Shown: positions 33,755 to 41,900 of the stretch, piece by piece
Layout: each line of letters begins with the position of its first letter
Numbering within the stretch: the first letter of the stretch is position 1
Assembly: GCA_947625935.1 (NCBI GenBank)
Contig: CANQQE010000003.1
Coordinates: 1-64,000 of the forward strand
Source: an uncultured Muribaculaceae bacterium
GTDB taxonomy: Bacteria > Bacteroidota > Bacteroidia > Bacteroidales > Muribaculaceae
Length of the DNA: 64,000 nucleotides
Reading direction: 5' to 3'
Translations under genes and position numbers: made by a program
Notes under the pieces: model-generated
What the model was told of the DNA's origin: nothing
The model's input: only the letters and a program-made list of their open reading frames with translations
Database searches by the model: none

Positions 33755-36361
33755 TTAGAATTCCTGACCGAGTATGAAGTGGAAGTGGCTACCGCCCTTC
33801 ATTCCGTAGACTTTGTCGAAGCCATATGCCCAGTCGATACCCATCATGCCGACCATCGGGAGATAGATGCGCACGCCGGCTCCGGCACTGCGCTTGATGT
33901 CGAACGGCGAGAAGTTTTTAACCTCGGTCCATGCGTTGCCTCCCTCGATAAACGCGAGGCCGTAGATGGTGGTCGTGGGCTGGAGCATGAAGGGGAAGTG
34001 GAGCTCCATGCCGAAGCGGGTGTAGGCGTAGCCCTCTTTGCCCCATGGGGTGAACTGGCCGTTCTCGTAGCCGCGCAAACCGATGGTCTCGGTGGCGTAG
34101 GTGTAGCTGCCGCTCATGCCGTCGCCTCCGACATAGAATGTCTCGAACGGAGATTTGAGATATTTGTTGTAGCTGCCCAAAAGTCCGATGTCGGCGCGGG
34201 TCATGAACACGAGTGTCCACTGTCCGTTGGGATCGGTGAGCGGGGTGTAGGTGCGCGATTTGAAACGCAGCTTCCAGTATTCGATCCAGCGGTAAAGTTC
34301 TTTCTTTGACTCGGTGGTGTTTTCCTCCTTGAGTTTCTTCCAGTTCTTGCCGGGATTGAACAATGATGCCGGCGGGGTCATCTGGAGGTTCAACGAGAAT
34401 GTGCTACCGCTACGGGTGTAGAGCGGGTTGTCGATAGAGTTGCGGGCGAGGGTCAAGCCGAGGACGATGGAGTTTGACGTTCCGTTGTTCATGTAGTAAA
34501 GGTATTCCCAGTTTTTGAGGTAGTACCAGTTGTAGGACAACTCGGCGGTGAACGTGAACCAGTCGTCGGGCCATTTCAGACGTTTACCCAGCCCGACTGT
34601 CACGCCGGCCATCTGTAGCACTTTGTTGGGGTCGTAGGCGTTCTGGTAGCTCGTCTGGTAATAGTCGGAGTTGTAGCCGTATCCGTAGCCGTATCCGTAG
34701 GGGTTTGCCCACGATTTGTTATAGTAGCTTGAGTTGACGCCGGTCTGACGGCTGTAGTAGGCCGATACCTGCAATGAGTTGGGGCGTTTGCCGCCAAACC
34801 ACGGGTCGAGGAACGACACGCTGTAGGCTTGATAGTAGCGTGCGTTGGTCTGCGCGCTGATGTTGAATGTCTGCCCTTCGCCTTGCGGGATTAAACCTTT
34901 GTAGGAACCGGGGTGGAACAGGTTCTTTATCGAGAAGTTGGTGAAGGTCAGCGACAGTTTGCCGATGATACCCGTCTGTCCCCAACCCATGGAGAACTCG
35001 ATTTTGTCGTTGGCTTTTGATTCGAGATTGAAGACGATATCGACCGTGCCGTTCTCTTCGTTAGGCTCGGGGCGTATGTCCATGTTCTCGGGGTTGAAGT
35101 GGCCGGTCTGGGCAATTTCGCGGGCTGAGCGCATCAGGTCGTTTTTGTTGAACAGCTCGCCCGGTCTGATGCGTAATTCTCGGCGTATCACTTTCTCATA
35201 GAGTCGGTCGTTACCGTTGATGATCACTTGGTTGATGCGTGCCTGAGGGCCCTCCATCATGCGCATCTCCAGGTCGATGGAGTCGCCGTGGATGTTTTTC
35301 TCGATCGGGACAAGCTGATAGAAAAGATAGCCTCGGTTCATGTAGAGGTTTGACACTGATTCGTCGTCCTCGCGCATACGTTTTTCGAGCAGTTTCTGGT
35401 TGTAGACCTCGCCGGGCTGTATGCCGAGTATGGCGTCGAGCTGGTCGGTGGTGTAGACTGTGTTTCCCACCCAGTCGATGTTGCTGATATAGTATTTCTT
35501 ACCTTCCTCGACTGTTATGAACACATCGACGGTCTTTTCATCGTAGGGTGCCACGCTGTCGCGGAGTATCTTTGCGTCGCGGTAGCCTTTTTCGTTGTAT
35601 TTCTGAATTATGCGGTTGAGGTCGTCCTCATAGTCGGTCTCGACAAATTTCTTTTGTTTGAACAGGTTGCGCAGCTTCCCTTTCTCGTTGGTTTTTTTCA
35701 TCGCCCCCTTCACAGCGTTGTCGCTCAACACTTCGTTGCCGTCGATGTAAATTTTGTGGACTTTGACTTTTGAGTGCTTGTTGACGTTTATGTCGACAAT
35801 CATCTCGTTCTGATGCGACAGGTCTTCGCGCAGGTCTATTTTGACATCGGCGTTACCGAAGCCCTTGTCGGCATAATATTTTTTCACAATCGAGGTGGCT
35901 CGGTTGACGATGTTCTGGGTTATCTGGTTGCCTTTCATCAGTTGCAGACGTTCCTGAAGGTCTTCGCGCTCACCTTTCTTGACCCCAATGTAGTTGACCT
36001 CGGATATGCGCGGCTGGGTGCGCAGGGCTATTTCGAGCCAAGCCTTGTCGCCCGCGACCTTTTCGATTTTTATCTGAGCCTGAGAGAAGAGTCCTTGTCT
36101 CATCAATCGTTTAGCGGCTGCTGTGATTTCAGCTCCCGGCACTTCCACCCTGTCACCTTTTTTCAGTCCGGCGTAACCGATTACGATGTAGTCGTCATAG
36201 TTTGGTGCGCCCGTCACCTTTATGTCGGCTATTTCGTAGGTTCGGGGCATCCCGTTGAATATCACTGGAGGGTTATAGATGGTGTCAACGCGTTCCTGCG
36301 CATAGCCGCCGATGGCTGAGGCGCAAGTGATCAGGAAAAGTGAAAGTAGCTTATATCGCAT
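33755..36361 (-). CDS. bamA: Outer membrane protein assembly factor BamA
   Basis: 868 residues with a signal peptide (LLSLFLITCASAIGGYAQ). Five POTRA-like domains (about 45-440; IRISEVNYIGVKKGER, KVHKIYIDGNEVL, YYISNIDWVGNTVY, RINQVIINGNDRLYE blocks) precede an Omp85 beta-barrel (about 470-868) with a VxGD-like stretch YVGGDGMSGSY, the conserved lid-lock region, and a C-terminal aromatic strand FHFILGQEF. A Tyr-Gly repeat at about 555-562 is encoded by a 12-bp repeat. Inserts beta-barrel proteins. Between uppS and two skp genes, the usual Bacteroidales order. Confidence 0.95.
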   Translation of the reverse strand: MRYKLLSLFLITCASAIGGYAQERVDTIYNPPVIFNGMPRTYEIADIKVTGAPNYDDYIVIGYAGLKKGDRVEVPGAEITAAAKRLMRQGLFSQAQIKIEKVAGDKAWLEIALRTQPRISEVNYIGVKKGEREDLQERLQLMKGNQITQNIVNRATSIVKKYYADKGFGNADVKIDLREDLSHQNEMIVDINVNKHSKVKVHKIYIDGNEVLSDNAVKGAMKKTNEKGKLRNLFKQKKFVETDYEDDLNRIIQKYNEKGYRDAKILRDSVAPYDEKTVDVFITVEEGKKYYISNIDWVGNTVYTTDQLDAILGIQPGEVYNQKLLEKRMREDDESVSNLYMNRGYLFYQLVPIEKNIHGDSIDLEMRMMEGPQARINQVIINGNDRLYEKVIRRELRIRPGELFNKNDLMRSAREIAQTGHFNPENMDIRPEPNEENGTVDIVFNLESKANDKIEFSMGWGQTGIIGKLSLTFTNFSIKNLFHPGSYKGLIPQGEGQTFNISAQTNARYYQAYSVSFLDPWFGGKRPNSLQVSAYYSRQTGVNSSYYNKSWANPYGYGYGYGYNSDYYQTSYQNAYDPNKVLQMAGVTVGLGKRLKWPDDWFTFTAELSYNWYYLKNWEYLYYMNNGTSNSIVLGLTLARNSIDNPLYTRSGSTFSLNLQMTPPASLFNPGKNWKKLKEENTTESKKELYRWIEYWKLRFKSRTYTPLTDPNGQWTLVFMTRADIGLLGSYNKYLKSPFETFYVGGDGMSGSYTYATETIGLRGYENGQFTPWGKEGYAYTRFGMELHFPFMLQPTTTIYGLAFIEGGNAWTEVKNFSPFDIKRSAGAGVRIYLPMVGMMGIDWAYGFDKVYGMKGGSHFHFILGQEF
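34673..34700 (-). repeat. 12-bp tandem repeat inside bamA encoding Tyr-Gly pairs
   Basis: GTAGCCGTATCC occurs at 34673-34684 and 34685-34696, with a partial third copy to 34700. On the minus strand it encodes alternating Gly-Tyr in a barrel loop. In-frame slippage would change loop length without breaking the gene. Confidence 0.7.
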
Positions 36362-36398
36362 AACGTTGATGTGGTGGATGGTCTATTTTTTGATTGGT

Positions 36399-37145
36399 TT
36401 ATTTCAGTTGTTCGCTCGTCAGCCCGAACCGCCGCTCTCGCCGCTGGTAGTCGATGATTGCCCGGCAGAATTGCTCCTTGCCGAAGTCGGGCCAGAAGGT
36501 TTCGGTGACGAATATCTCGGAGTAGGCAATCTGCCATAACAGGAAGTTGCTCACCCTGAAGTCGCCGCCGGTGCGTATCAGCAGGTCGGGGTCGGGGATG
36601 TCGGCCGTGGTCAGATGCGTTGCCACGGTGTCGTCGTTGATTTCGTCGGGAGTGATATGCCCGGCTATGGCCTCTTGCGCTATCTGCTTGACCGCGCGAG
36701 TTATCTCCCACCGCGCCGAGTAGCTCAGGGCAAGCACGAGTGTCAGACCCGTGCAATGGCTCGTGTCGTCCATGCAACGTGCGAGCCGGTCGCGTGCCTC
36801 ACCCGGCATACGGTCAAAATCGCCTATCATCGTGAGCCTGACGTTGTTTTTAATCAGGTCGGGGGTTTCGCGCTCGATAGCAACGACTATGAGGTGCATG
36901 AGCGCGTCGACCTCTTCTTTCGGGCGGTTCCAGTTTTCGGTCGAGAATGTATAGAGGGTAAGATATTTTATGCCAAGTTCTGAAGCGATTTCCGTGATTT
37001 GCCTGACGGTGTTGACGCCCTCGACATGGCCCGCCGAACGGTCAAGGCCGCGCGATTTGGCCCATCGGCCGTTACCGTCCATTATTATTGCTACATGGGC
37101 GGGCAGCGAGTCGGGGTTAATCTTTTCTTTCAAAGTGCTCAGCAT
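36399..37145 (-). CDS. uppS: Isoprenyl (undecaprenyl) diphosphate synthase
   Basis: 248 residues. The cis-prenyltransferase signature [22 protein letters not shown] has the catalytic Asp at 23, and [20 protein letters not shown] is the C-terminal substrate motif. Makes the polyprenyl carrier for peptidoglycan and glycans. Directly upstream of bamA (37 nt), so envelope lipid-carrier and barrel-assembly genes share a transcript. Confidence 0.95.
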   Translation of the reverse strand: MLSTLKEKINPDSLPAHVAIIMDGNGRWAKSRGLDRSAGHVEGVNTVRQITEIASELGIKYLTLYTFSTENWNRPKEEVDALMHLIVVAIERETPDLIKNNVRLTMIGDFDRMPGEARDRLARCMDDTSHCTGLTLVLALSYSARWEITRAVKQIAQEAIAGHITPDEINDDTVATHLTTADIPDPDLLIRTGGDFRVSNFLLWQIAYSEIFVTETFWPDFGKEQFCRAIIDYQRRERRFGLTSEQLK

Positions 37146-37178
37146 ATTGTCTTACTGTCTGTTACTATTTGTCGGTTT

Positions 37179-37892
37179 TTATTCCACATAGTGGCACGTC
37201 TCGCACCGTTTGCCAAATTCGTAGGTCAGCGACACCATGAGCGTGCTGTACCAGTCGGTGTTCTTCATGAACGAGCTTTTGATCGTGTAGAGGTCGGTGA
37301 GCTTATCGCCGTCGACCTTGTCGCCGAACACCTTGGTCATGCAGAACTCGGCCCCGAGATTGAGGCGTTTGCTAAGTTTGTATTTCACTCCGAACGCCAT
37401 CGGTATGTTCGGTGCGAAAAATGAGCTGCCGTCGCATGACGCCATCGTAACTCCGATGCCGAGCGACAGGTAGGGGGTGCAACGGCGCAATTTCTTGTAT
37501 GTCTCGCCGATGCCGTAGGGGAAGAAGTTGAACTCAAACCGTCCGCCGAGGTCAAACACGGTGGATTTGAATGAATAGTTCTGATTTCCCGGCAGCACGT
37601 TGTCCCAGTCGGCGGTGTTGCCGCTCAATGTCATCACCGACAGGATTCCGCGGATTGTCCAGCGGGTGTTGGCGAGGTAGCGGAATGAGATGTTTCCGGC
37701 GAACCCCGGGTGCTTGTACATATTGCTCTCGTTGGCGTCGCCGAGATAGCCGCTCATGCCCAGACCGCCTCCAAGGTCAAACTTGTAGGTGTCTTGCTGC
37801 GCCGAAGTTTCCTGGGCGTAGGCCGTTGCCGCTTGCAGTGAGACCGCAAGCAGCGATAGAGCCTGTATGATGCGTTTGATGCTTATTTTCAT
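37179..37892 (-). CDS. DUF6089 outer-membrane beta-barrel protein
   Basis: 237 residues with a signal peptide ending near TAYAQ (residue 26). The rest is alternating beta strands with aromatic ends (YKFDLGGGLGMSGYLGD, FEFNFFPYG, YLSLGIGVTMAS, LMVSLTYEFG), matching DUF6089 proteins that stand upstream of uppS-bamA in Bacteroidales. Probably a small outer-membrane barrel; function unknown. Cysteines near the C-terminus (CETC) are unusual for a barrel. Confidence 0.8.
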   Translation of the reverse strand: MKISIKRIIQALSLLAVSLQAATAYAQETSAQQDTYKFDLGGGLGMSGYLGDANESNMYKHPGFAGNISFRYLANTRWTIRGILSVMTLSGNTADWDNVLPGNQNYSFKSTVFDLGGRFEFNFFPYGIGETYKKLRRCTPYLSLGIGVTMASCDGSSFFAPNIPMAFGVKYKLSKRLNLGAEFCMTKVFGDKVDGDKLTDLYTIKSSFMKNTDWYSTLMVSLTYEFGKRCETCHYVE

Positions 37893-37926
37893 TATTTGTG
37901 AGAGAGAATGATTCTTTTTAATGCGT

Positions 37927-39432
37927 TTATTGTAGCGGTTTGAAGCTCAATCGGTTGATTACGCCGCGCCACACGGTGTTGTAGAGTGTGCCATCGGCCG
38001 ATCTGCCGCCGAAAAGATAGACGTAGGGGCATTCCCATTCGGTGATGGGTTCGCGGCCGTCAGCGGGACTTGCGGCGATTCGGTACCAGCGAGGCAGCGG
38101 CGACGCAGACAGTTCCTCCCAATGGCTTGACGCTTTGTTGACAGTCAGTGTCGAGTTGGCCACGATGGCCTGTGAGTCAAACATCGCGGGAATGTAGTCG
38201 GGGAGTTGCATCAGAGCGTCGGCCTTTTTCCAGTTCAGCCCCATGTTGAGAGATATGTATACGGTCTTGTCGTTTACACCTGCGGCGTTTTGTCCTCCAA
38301 GAGCCACCAGTGTGGTATAAGCCTTGGTTCTCCAGTTTGTCGAGTCGGTTTTGAAAGTGACGTATGAGAACATTGTCCTCCCTTTGCCGGCCGGGATTTC
38401 CTGTTGGCTGATTTTAGCCCACACACGTCCGTCATAGCCCCACATCGAGCCTGTGAGTTTGCCGTCGGCGGTGACGCCTCCGAGCATATAAGCCTGTTGG
38501 CTGTCGCTCCATTCGTTGGTGAATGTGGCGATTTGGCTTGTACCTTCCACGGGGCATCCATCGGGGACTGCTGTTGCTGTAGTGGCGGGGTAGGTGACGT
38601 GGTAGTATGTCGTTCCGCGTTTCTCGACTGCGAGCAACCGGTTTCCGTATCCTCCGTAAATGTAGTGGAGCGTCAGGTTACAGTCAGTCCACACGGCTCC
38701 GTCGGTCGATCGGTATAGCTTACCTGCCGTGTCGGTGATGTAGAGGGCGTCGGTTGTGGCCGACAAGGTTTCGACGGCGGGTGTGAACGGGAATGTCACC
38801 GCTTGCGTTGTCCAGTTGTCGTCGCCGGGGTTGTCAGCCGTGGCGATGCAATAGTTGGTTCCCGATGCGGTCAGGCACACGGTGTGGTCTTTATAGACAA
38901 CGGTTTTTTGTTTGCCGGGGATTCCTATGCTTGTGGGGAGGTTGCGGCGCGCGGTGCGGTTCCAGTATAGCGAGTCGGGCTTCATTCTGTGCACGTTGAC
39001 GCTGATGTAGTAGTCGCGCTCGGCTTCAAGGTTGGCCGATGCTAAATGCAGTTTCACGCGGCCTATGCTGAAGTCGATTGAGTCCGTGGGGTTTGTGAGG
39101 TAGTTGACCACTGTGTCGGGCTTGTTGGCGCGGCTGAAGTGCAGCTCGGCCACAGAGCATCCCTCAACTCCGATTTTAGGCACAAGACGGCTCACGTCGG
39201 TGCCGTAGGGGAGGGAGTCGGCGTTGAACACCTGAGCCGATGTCAGGTCAATTGAGAAAAACACCGAGTCGAGGCCGGTCAGCACTTTCTCGTCCTTTGA
39301 GAGCGAGAAAGACGACACAACCACGGTCGACGAAGATGAAGTGATAACCCCGCTGTCAGAGTCCTTGTTGCAAGAACCGAGGATTGCCACGGTCACAAGC
39401 GATATGATGAAATAGAGCAGTTTTTTCGACAT
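37927..39432 (-). CDS. DUF6242 lipoprotein, beta-propeller-like
   Basis: 501 residues. Lipobox with Cys21 (ILGSC). N-terminal Ig-like part (about 35-160) and a C-terminal part with repeated short strands such as YKDHTVCLTASGTNYCIATADN, LYRSTDGAVWTDCN and VYISLNMGLNWKKAD, resembling BNR/kelch propeller blades. Matches the DUF6242 family of Bacteroidales surface lipoproteins; no known activity. TAACTTTG on the minus strand (complement of 39454-39461) is a likely -7 element. Confidence 0.75.
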   Translation of the reverse strand: MSKKLLYFIISLVTVAILGSCNKDSDSGVITSSSSTVVVSSFSLSKDEKVLTGLDSVFFSIDLTSAQVFNADSLPYGTDVSRLVPKIGVEGCSVAELHFSRANKPDTVVNYLTNPTDSIDFSIGRVKLHLASANLEAERDYYISVNVHRMKPDSLYWNRTARRNLPTSIGIPGKQKTVVYKDHTVCLTASGTNYCIATADNPGDDNWTTQAVTFPFTPAVETLSATTDALYITDTAGKLYRSTDGAVWTDCNLTLHYIYGGYGNRLLAVEKRGTTYYHVTYPATTATAVPDGCPVEGTSQIATFTNEWSDSQQAYMLGGVTADGKLTGSMWGYDGRVWAKISQQEIPAGKGRTMFSYVTFKTDSTNWRTKAYTTLVALGGQNAAGVNDKTVYISLNMGLNWKKADALMQLPDYIPAMFDSQAIVANSTLTVNKASSHWEELSASPLPRWYRIAASPADGREPITEWECPYVYLFGGRSADGTLYNTVWRGVINRLSFKPLQ

Positions 39433-39766
39433 AAAACATTATTTTTCAACGTGCAAAGTTAGCAACATTTTGTGAACTATGGATGCCTGCGGGCTTCCAA
39501 ATCGCGAAAATGTGGCACCTATGAACCCTACAAAATTAAAACTTAGCCCATTAGCCACAAACGATGCTCGTTGAATTAAAACAAATATATTCATTTTTAT
39601 AAGTTTTTAACTGACAACGGTGAATCCCCGCTATCATCTCCCGGCCGTCTAATTTCACAAACTACACACAAATTGGAAATTTCATTTTGCGCTTTTCAGA
39701 GGAAATGCTTACCTTTGCGCTCTCAAAACGATTGCGGCCGCCTGCTTTGGCGGCGCATGGAAAGAT
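39433..39766. other. AT-rich intergenic region between the DUF6242 gene and tRNA-Arg
   Basis: No open frame here looks like a gene. It contains the -7 element for the DUF6242 gene on the minus strand (39454-39461), a stretch of A/T-rich DNA (about 39530-39610), and the tRNA promoter at 39687-39717. No other structure recognised. Confidence 0.6.
39687..39717 (+). promoter_or_regulatory. tRNA-Arg promoter
   Basis: TTG at 39687-39689, a 20-nt spacer and TACCTTTG at 39710-39717. Transcription would begin near 39723, about 45 nt before the mature tRNA. Confidence 0.75.
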
Positions 39767-39843
39767 GGTCCGGTAGCTCAGCTGGATAGAGCATCTGCCT
39801 TCTAAGCAGACGGTCATGCGTTCGAGTCGCATCCGGATCACCA
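39767..39843 (+). tRNA. tRNA-Arg, anticodon TCT
   Basis: A 77-nt cloverleaf. The acceptor stem GGTCCGG pairs with CCGGATC (39833-39839, one G-T pair). D-arm GCTC...GAGC, anticodon stem TCTGC/GCAGA with loop CTTCTAA placing anticodon TCT at 39801-39803, and the T-arm contains TTCGAGT. Discriminator A and an encoded CCA (39841-39843). Reads AGA codons. Confidence 0.97.
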
Positions 39844-39853
39844 CCGTAAAACA

Positions 39854-39887
39854 GCGAAAAGGTCACCGCGCATGGTGGCCTTTTCGC
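39854..39887 (+). terminator. Terminator after tRNA-Arg
   Basis: GCGAAAAGGTCACC (39854-39867) pairs with GGTGGCCTTTTCGC (39874-39887, one G-T pair) around a 6-nt loop, followed by a short T-rich tail. Confidence 0.75.
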
Positions 39888-39897
39888 TTTCAGACAG

Positions 39898-39934
39898 AGC
39901 CGCGCCAATGAATCTGATCAGTTTTGGCGCGGCT
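39898..39934 (+). terminator. Second terminator downstream of tRNA-Arg
   Basis: AGCCGCGCCAA (39898-39908) pairs with TTGGCGCGGCT (39924-39934), followed by T residues. It backs up the tRNA terminator and may also shield the convergent OmpA gene, whose stop is at 39949. Confidence 0.7.
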
Positions 39935-39948
39935 TTTTGGTTGTATTG

Positions 39949-40818
39949 TTATTTCGTTTCCTCCTGTTGGGGGGCTTTGTCGATCAGGTCGAGGAACTGG
40001 TCGAGTTTAGGCGTGATGATTATTTCGGTTCGGCGGTTGCGCTGACGGCCAAGGTCGGTGGTGTTGTCGGCGATGGGGTTGTACTCCCCGCGGCCGGCCG
40101 CCGACAGACGCGACGGGTTGACATCGAACTTGTTTTGCAGCACTTGCACTACCGATGATGCGCGCAGCGCGCTCAAATCCCAGTTGTTGCGTATGTTAGG
40201 ACGCGATATAGGCACATCGTCGGTGTTCCCTTCGACAAGGACGTCGTAGTCTCGGTAGTCCTTGATGATTTTTGCGATTTTGTCAAGAGTGTCCATTGCC
40301 CGGCTGTTGATTTCATAGCTGCCCGATTTGAACAGCATATTGTCGGCGAGGGAGATGTAGACCACCCCTTTCAGCACTTTGATGTCGACGTCCTGAAGCT
40401 CGTCGCGGCTGAGTGAGCGGGTCAGGTTGTTGGTCAGCACCATGTTGAGCGAGTCGGATTTTGACTTGGCCTCGACAAGCTGTTTGATGTATTTGTTGGA
40501 TGCGTTGATTTCGTCAACGAGTTTCGAGATGTTGATGCTCCCTTGCGTCCCCTGTTTCAGGCTCTGGTCGAGCGATGACTGCAAGGCGGCATAGTCTTCT
40601 TTCAGCTCTTTGTTGCGCTGGCGGGCTTCGTCGAGCATCGCCTGAAGGCTTTGGTTGCCCGTGCGGCTCTCGGCCAGTGATACCTGCGATGCGTTATATT
40701 CCTTGTAGAGCGCGTCGTAGTCGTTTTTGAGAGCGGTGTATTTTTTGTTGCTTACGCAACTCGACATGGCCACTGCGGCACCTAAAGCCACCGCCATTAT
40801 AAATCCTCGTGATCTCAT
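39949..40818 (-). CDS. OmpA-family lipoprotein with coiled-coil stalk
   Basis: 289 residues from ATG 40818. TAATTTTG (complement of 40824-40831) just upstream argues against the longer start at 40848. Lipobox Cys21 (AMSSC). A coiled-coil stalk (about 25-130) leads to a C-terminal OmpA peptidoglycan-binding domain (about 165-275) with LVEGNTDDVPI and NWDLSALRASSVV. Anchors the outer membrane to peptidoglycan, or works as a Pal-like or envelope-spacing protein. Confidence 0.85.
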   Translation of the reverse strand: MRSRGFIMAVALGAAVAMSSCVSNKKYTALKNDYDALYKEYNASQVSLAESRTGNQSLQAMLDEARQRNKELKEDYAALQSSLDQSLKQGTQGSINISKLVDEINASNKYIKQLVEAKSKSDSLNMVLTNNLTRSLSRDELQDVDIKVLKGVVYISLADNMLFKSGSYEINSRAMDTLDKIAKIIKDYRDYDVLVEGNTDDVPISRPNIRNNWDLSALRASSVVQVLQNKFDVNPSRLSAAGRGEYNPIADNTTDLGRQRNRRTEIIITPKLDQFLDLIDKAPQQEETK

Positions 40819-40944
40819 TTTGTCAAAATTATATAGTTGGTTAGACAATCTGTTTATTTATGATGTATGTGATGGCCAAAAGTTTAATCGGCATCACTTA
40901 TTTCTAACGATTAATCTGAGTTTTGGGTTCGTTCGGGCGGTTTA

Positions 40945-41460
40945 TTATCGTCTCATGGCGCGGAGCAACAGGTAGCCGCCGAACACCTGGACCAAAATTC
41001 CCGGGTAGCCGGTGACAAGGTCTTGGATAGCGGCTGTCAGCGAGCCGGTCATGCACCATTCGGCTACGGTGCCTGTGGCTTGATAGCCTATGACCGTCAG
41101 GGCTATGGCGGCGATGGTGACGCTCTTGGTCTTCCGGGCTACTGCCGATGCGATGAAGGCTAACGCAGCCGATTTCACAAGTATCGAAGGCAGCGTTGCC
41201 GCCGCCGGCATCCCGAAAATGGCGCAGTTGATCACCGGCGAGGCGAGGGCGGTAAGCAGCCCGGCTCTCCATCCGTATTTATAGGCTGCGATGAGTGTGA
41301 AAAAATATATCGGAAGCCACCGCGGACCGCCCAATGAGGCGAGGTGGCAGAGCTGCGGCACTGCGATGTTGCCTATGATGAAAAGCGTGGCCAACAGATA
41401 GGTTTTGGCTTCTGAATAGCTCAGATTGTATAGTCTTGCGGTTGATTCGGTCGGTTTCAT
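40945..41460 (-). CDS. ECF-transporter S-component-like membrane protein
   Basis: 171 residues with five or six hydrophobic helices (YLLATLFIIGNIAVPQL, WLPIYFFTLIAAYKYGW, LLTALASPVINCAIFGMP, LPSILVKSAALAFIASAVA, ITVIGYQATG, LVQVFGGYLLLRAM). The pattern fits ECF S components (DUF6580-like). No ATPase genes are nearby, so it would use shared EcfAAT or act alone. Last gene of the minus operon with DUF1893, aldo/keto reductase and polyferredoxin, 17 nt after DUF1893. Substrate unknown. Confidence 0.7.
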   Translation of the reverse strand: MKPTESTARLYNLSYSEAKTYLLATLFIIGNIAVPQLCHLASLGGPRWLPIYFFTLIAAYKYGWRAGLLTALASPVINCAIFGMPAAATLPSILVKSAALAFIASAVARKTKSVTIAAIALTVIGYQATGTVAEWCMTGSLTAAIQDLVTGYPGILVQVFGGYLLLRAMRR

Positions 41461-41477
41461 AAATCGTATGTGCTATT

Positions 41478-41900
41478 TTATTTCTTGGATTGGTTTATAA
41501 ATTCATTTATCAGGGGAAGGCATTCGGCCGCTGTGGCGCAGTCGCGGCACAATCGCTCCACGGGGCACCAACCGTCGCCGGTGCGGTTGACTATATGGTC
41601 AACGATTTTCCCGTACCCGGTCTTGACCTCCGAGTCTTTGAGGAGTGACAAGGCGCCTTTGCTGATCGTGCCTGCGTAAAGATTGACGGCTCCCCCCGCT
41701 ATTATCAGGGCGGCTGCCCCTTTGCCCACTATCTTGTCGGCTACGGTGCCTCCGCGCAGCAGGTCGGGGTCGGTTGTGTAGATTCTGTGGAGATCGGCTA
41801 TGCCGCGTCCATCGAAAAACAGAGTCTGGTCATCGTTGTTTACGGCTAAGGAATGTCGGCCGCCGACCAATTCGTCGTAGAGTCTGCCCGGAGTCGTCAT
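41478..41900 (-). CDS. DUF1893 protein with C-terminal cysteine cluster
   Basis: 140 residues from ATG 41900, which overlaps the reductase stop by 4 nt; a longer frame to 41999 lies inside that gene. The body (GRHSLAVNNDDQTLFFDGRGIADL, KIVGKGAAALIIAGGAV) matches DUF1893, whose known structure has a cytidine-deaminase-like fold. The tail carries four Cys in about 15 residues (WCPVERLCRDCATAAEC), a possible metal or Fe-S site. Function unknown. The coupling to a reductase and a ferredoxin suggests redox or signalling work. Confidence 0.75.
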   Translation of the reverse strand: MTTPGRLYDELVGGRHSLAVNNDDQTLFFDGRGIADLHRIYTTDPDLLRGGTVADKIVGKGAAALIIAGGAVNLYAGTISKGALSLLKDSEVKTGYGKIVDHIVNRTGDGWCPVERLCRDCATAAECLPLINEFINQSKK

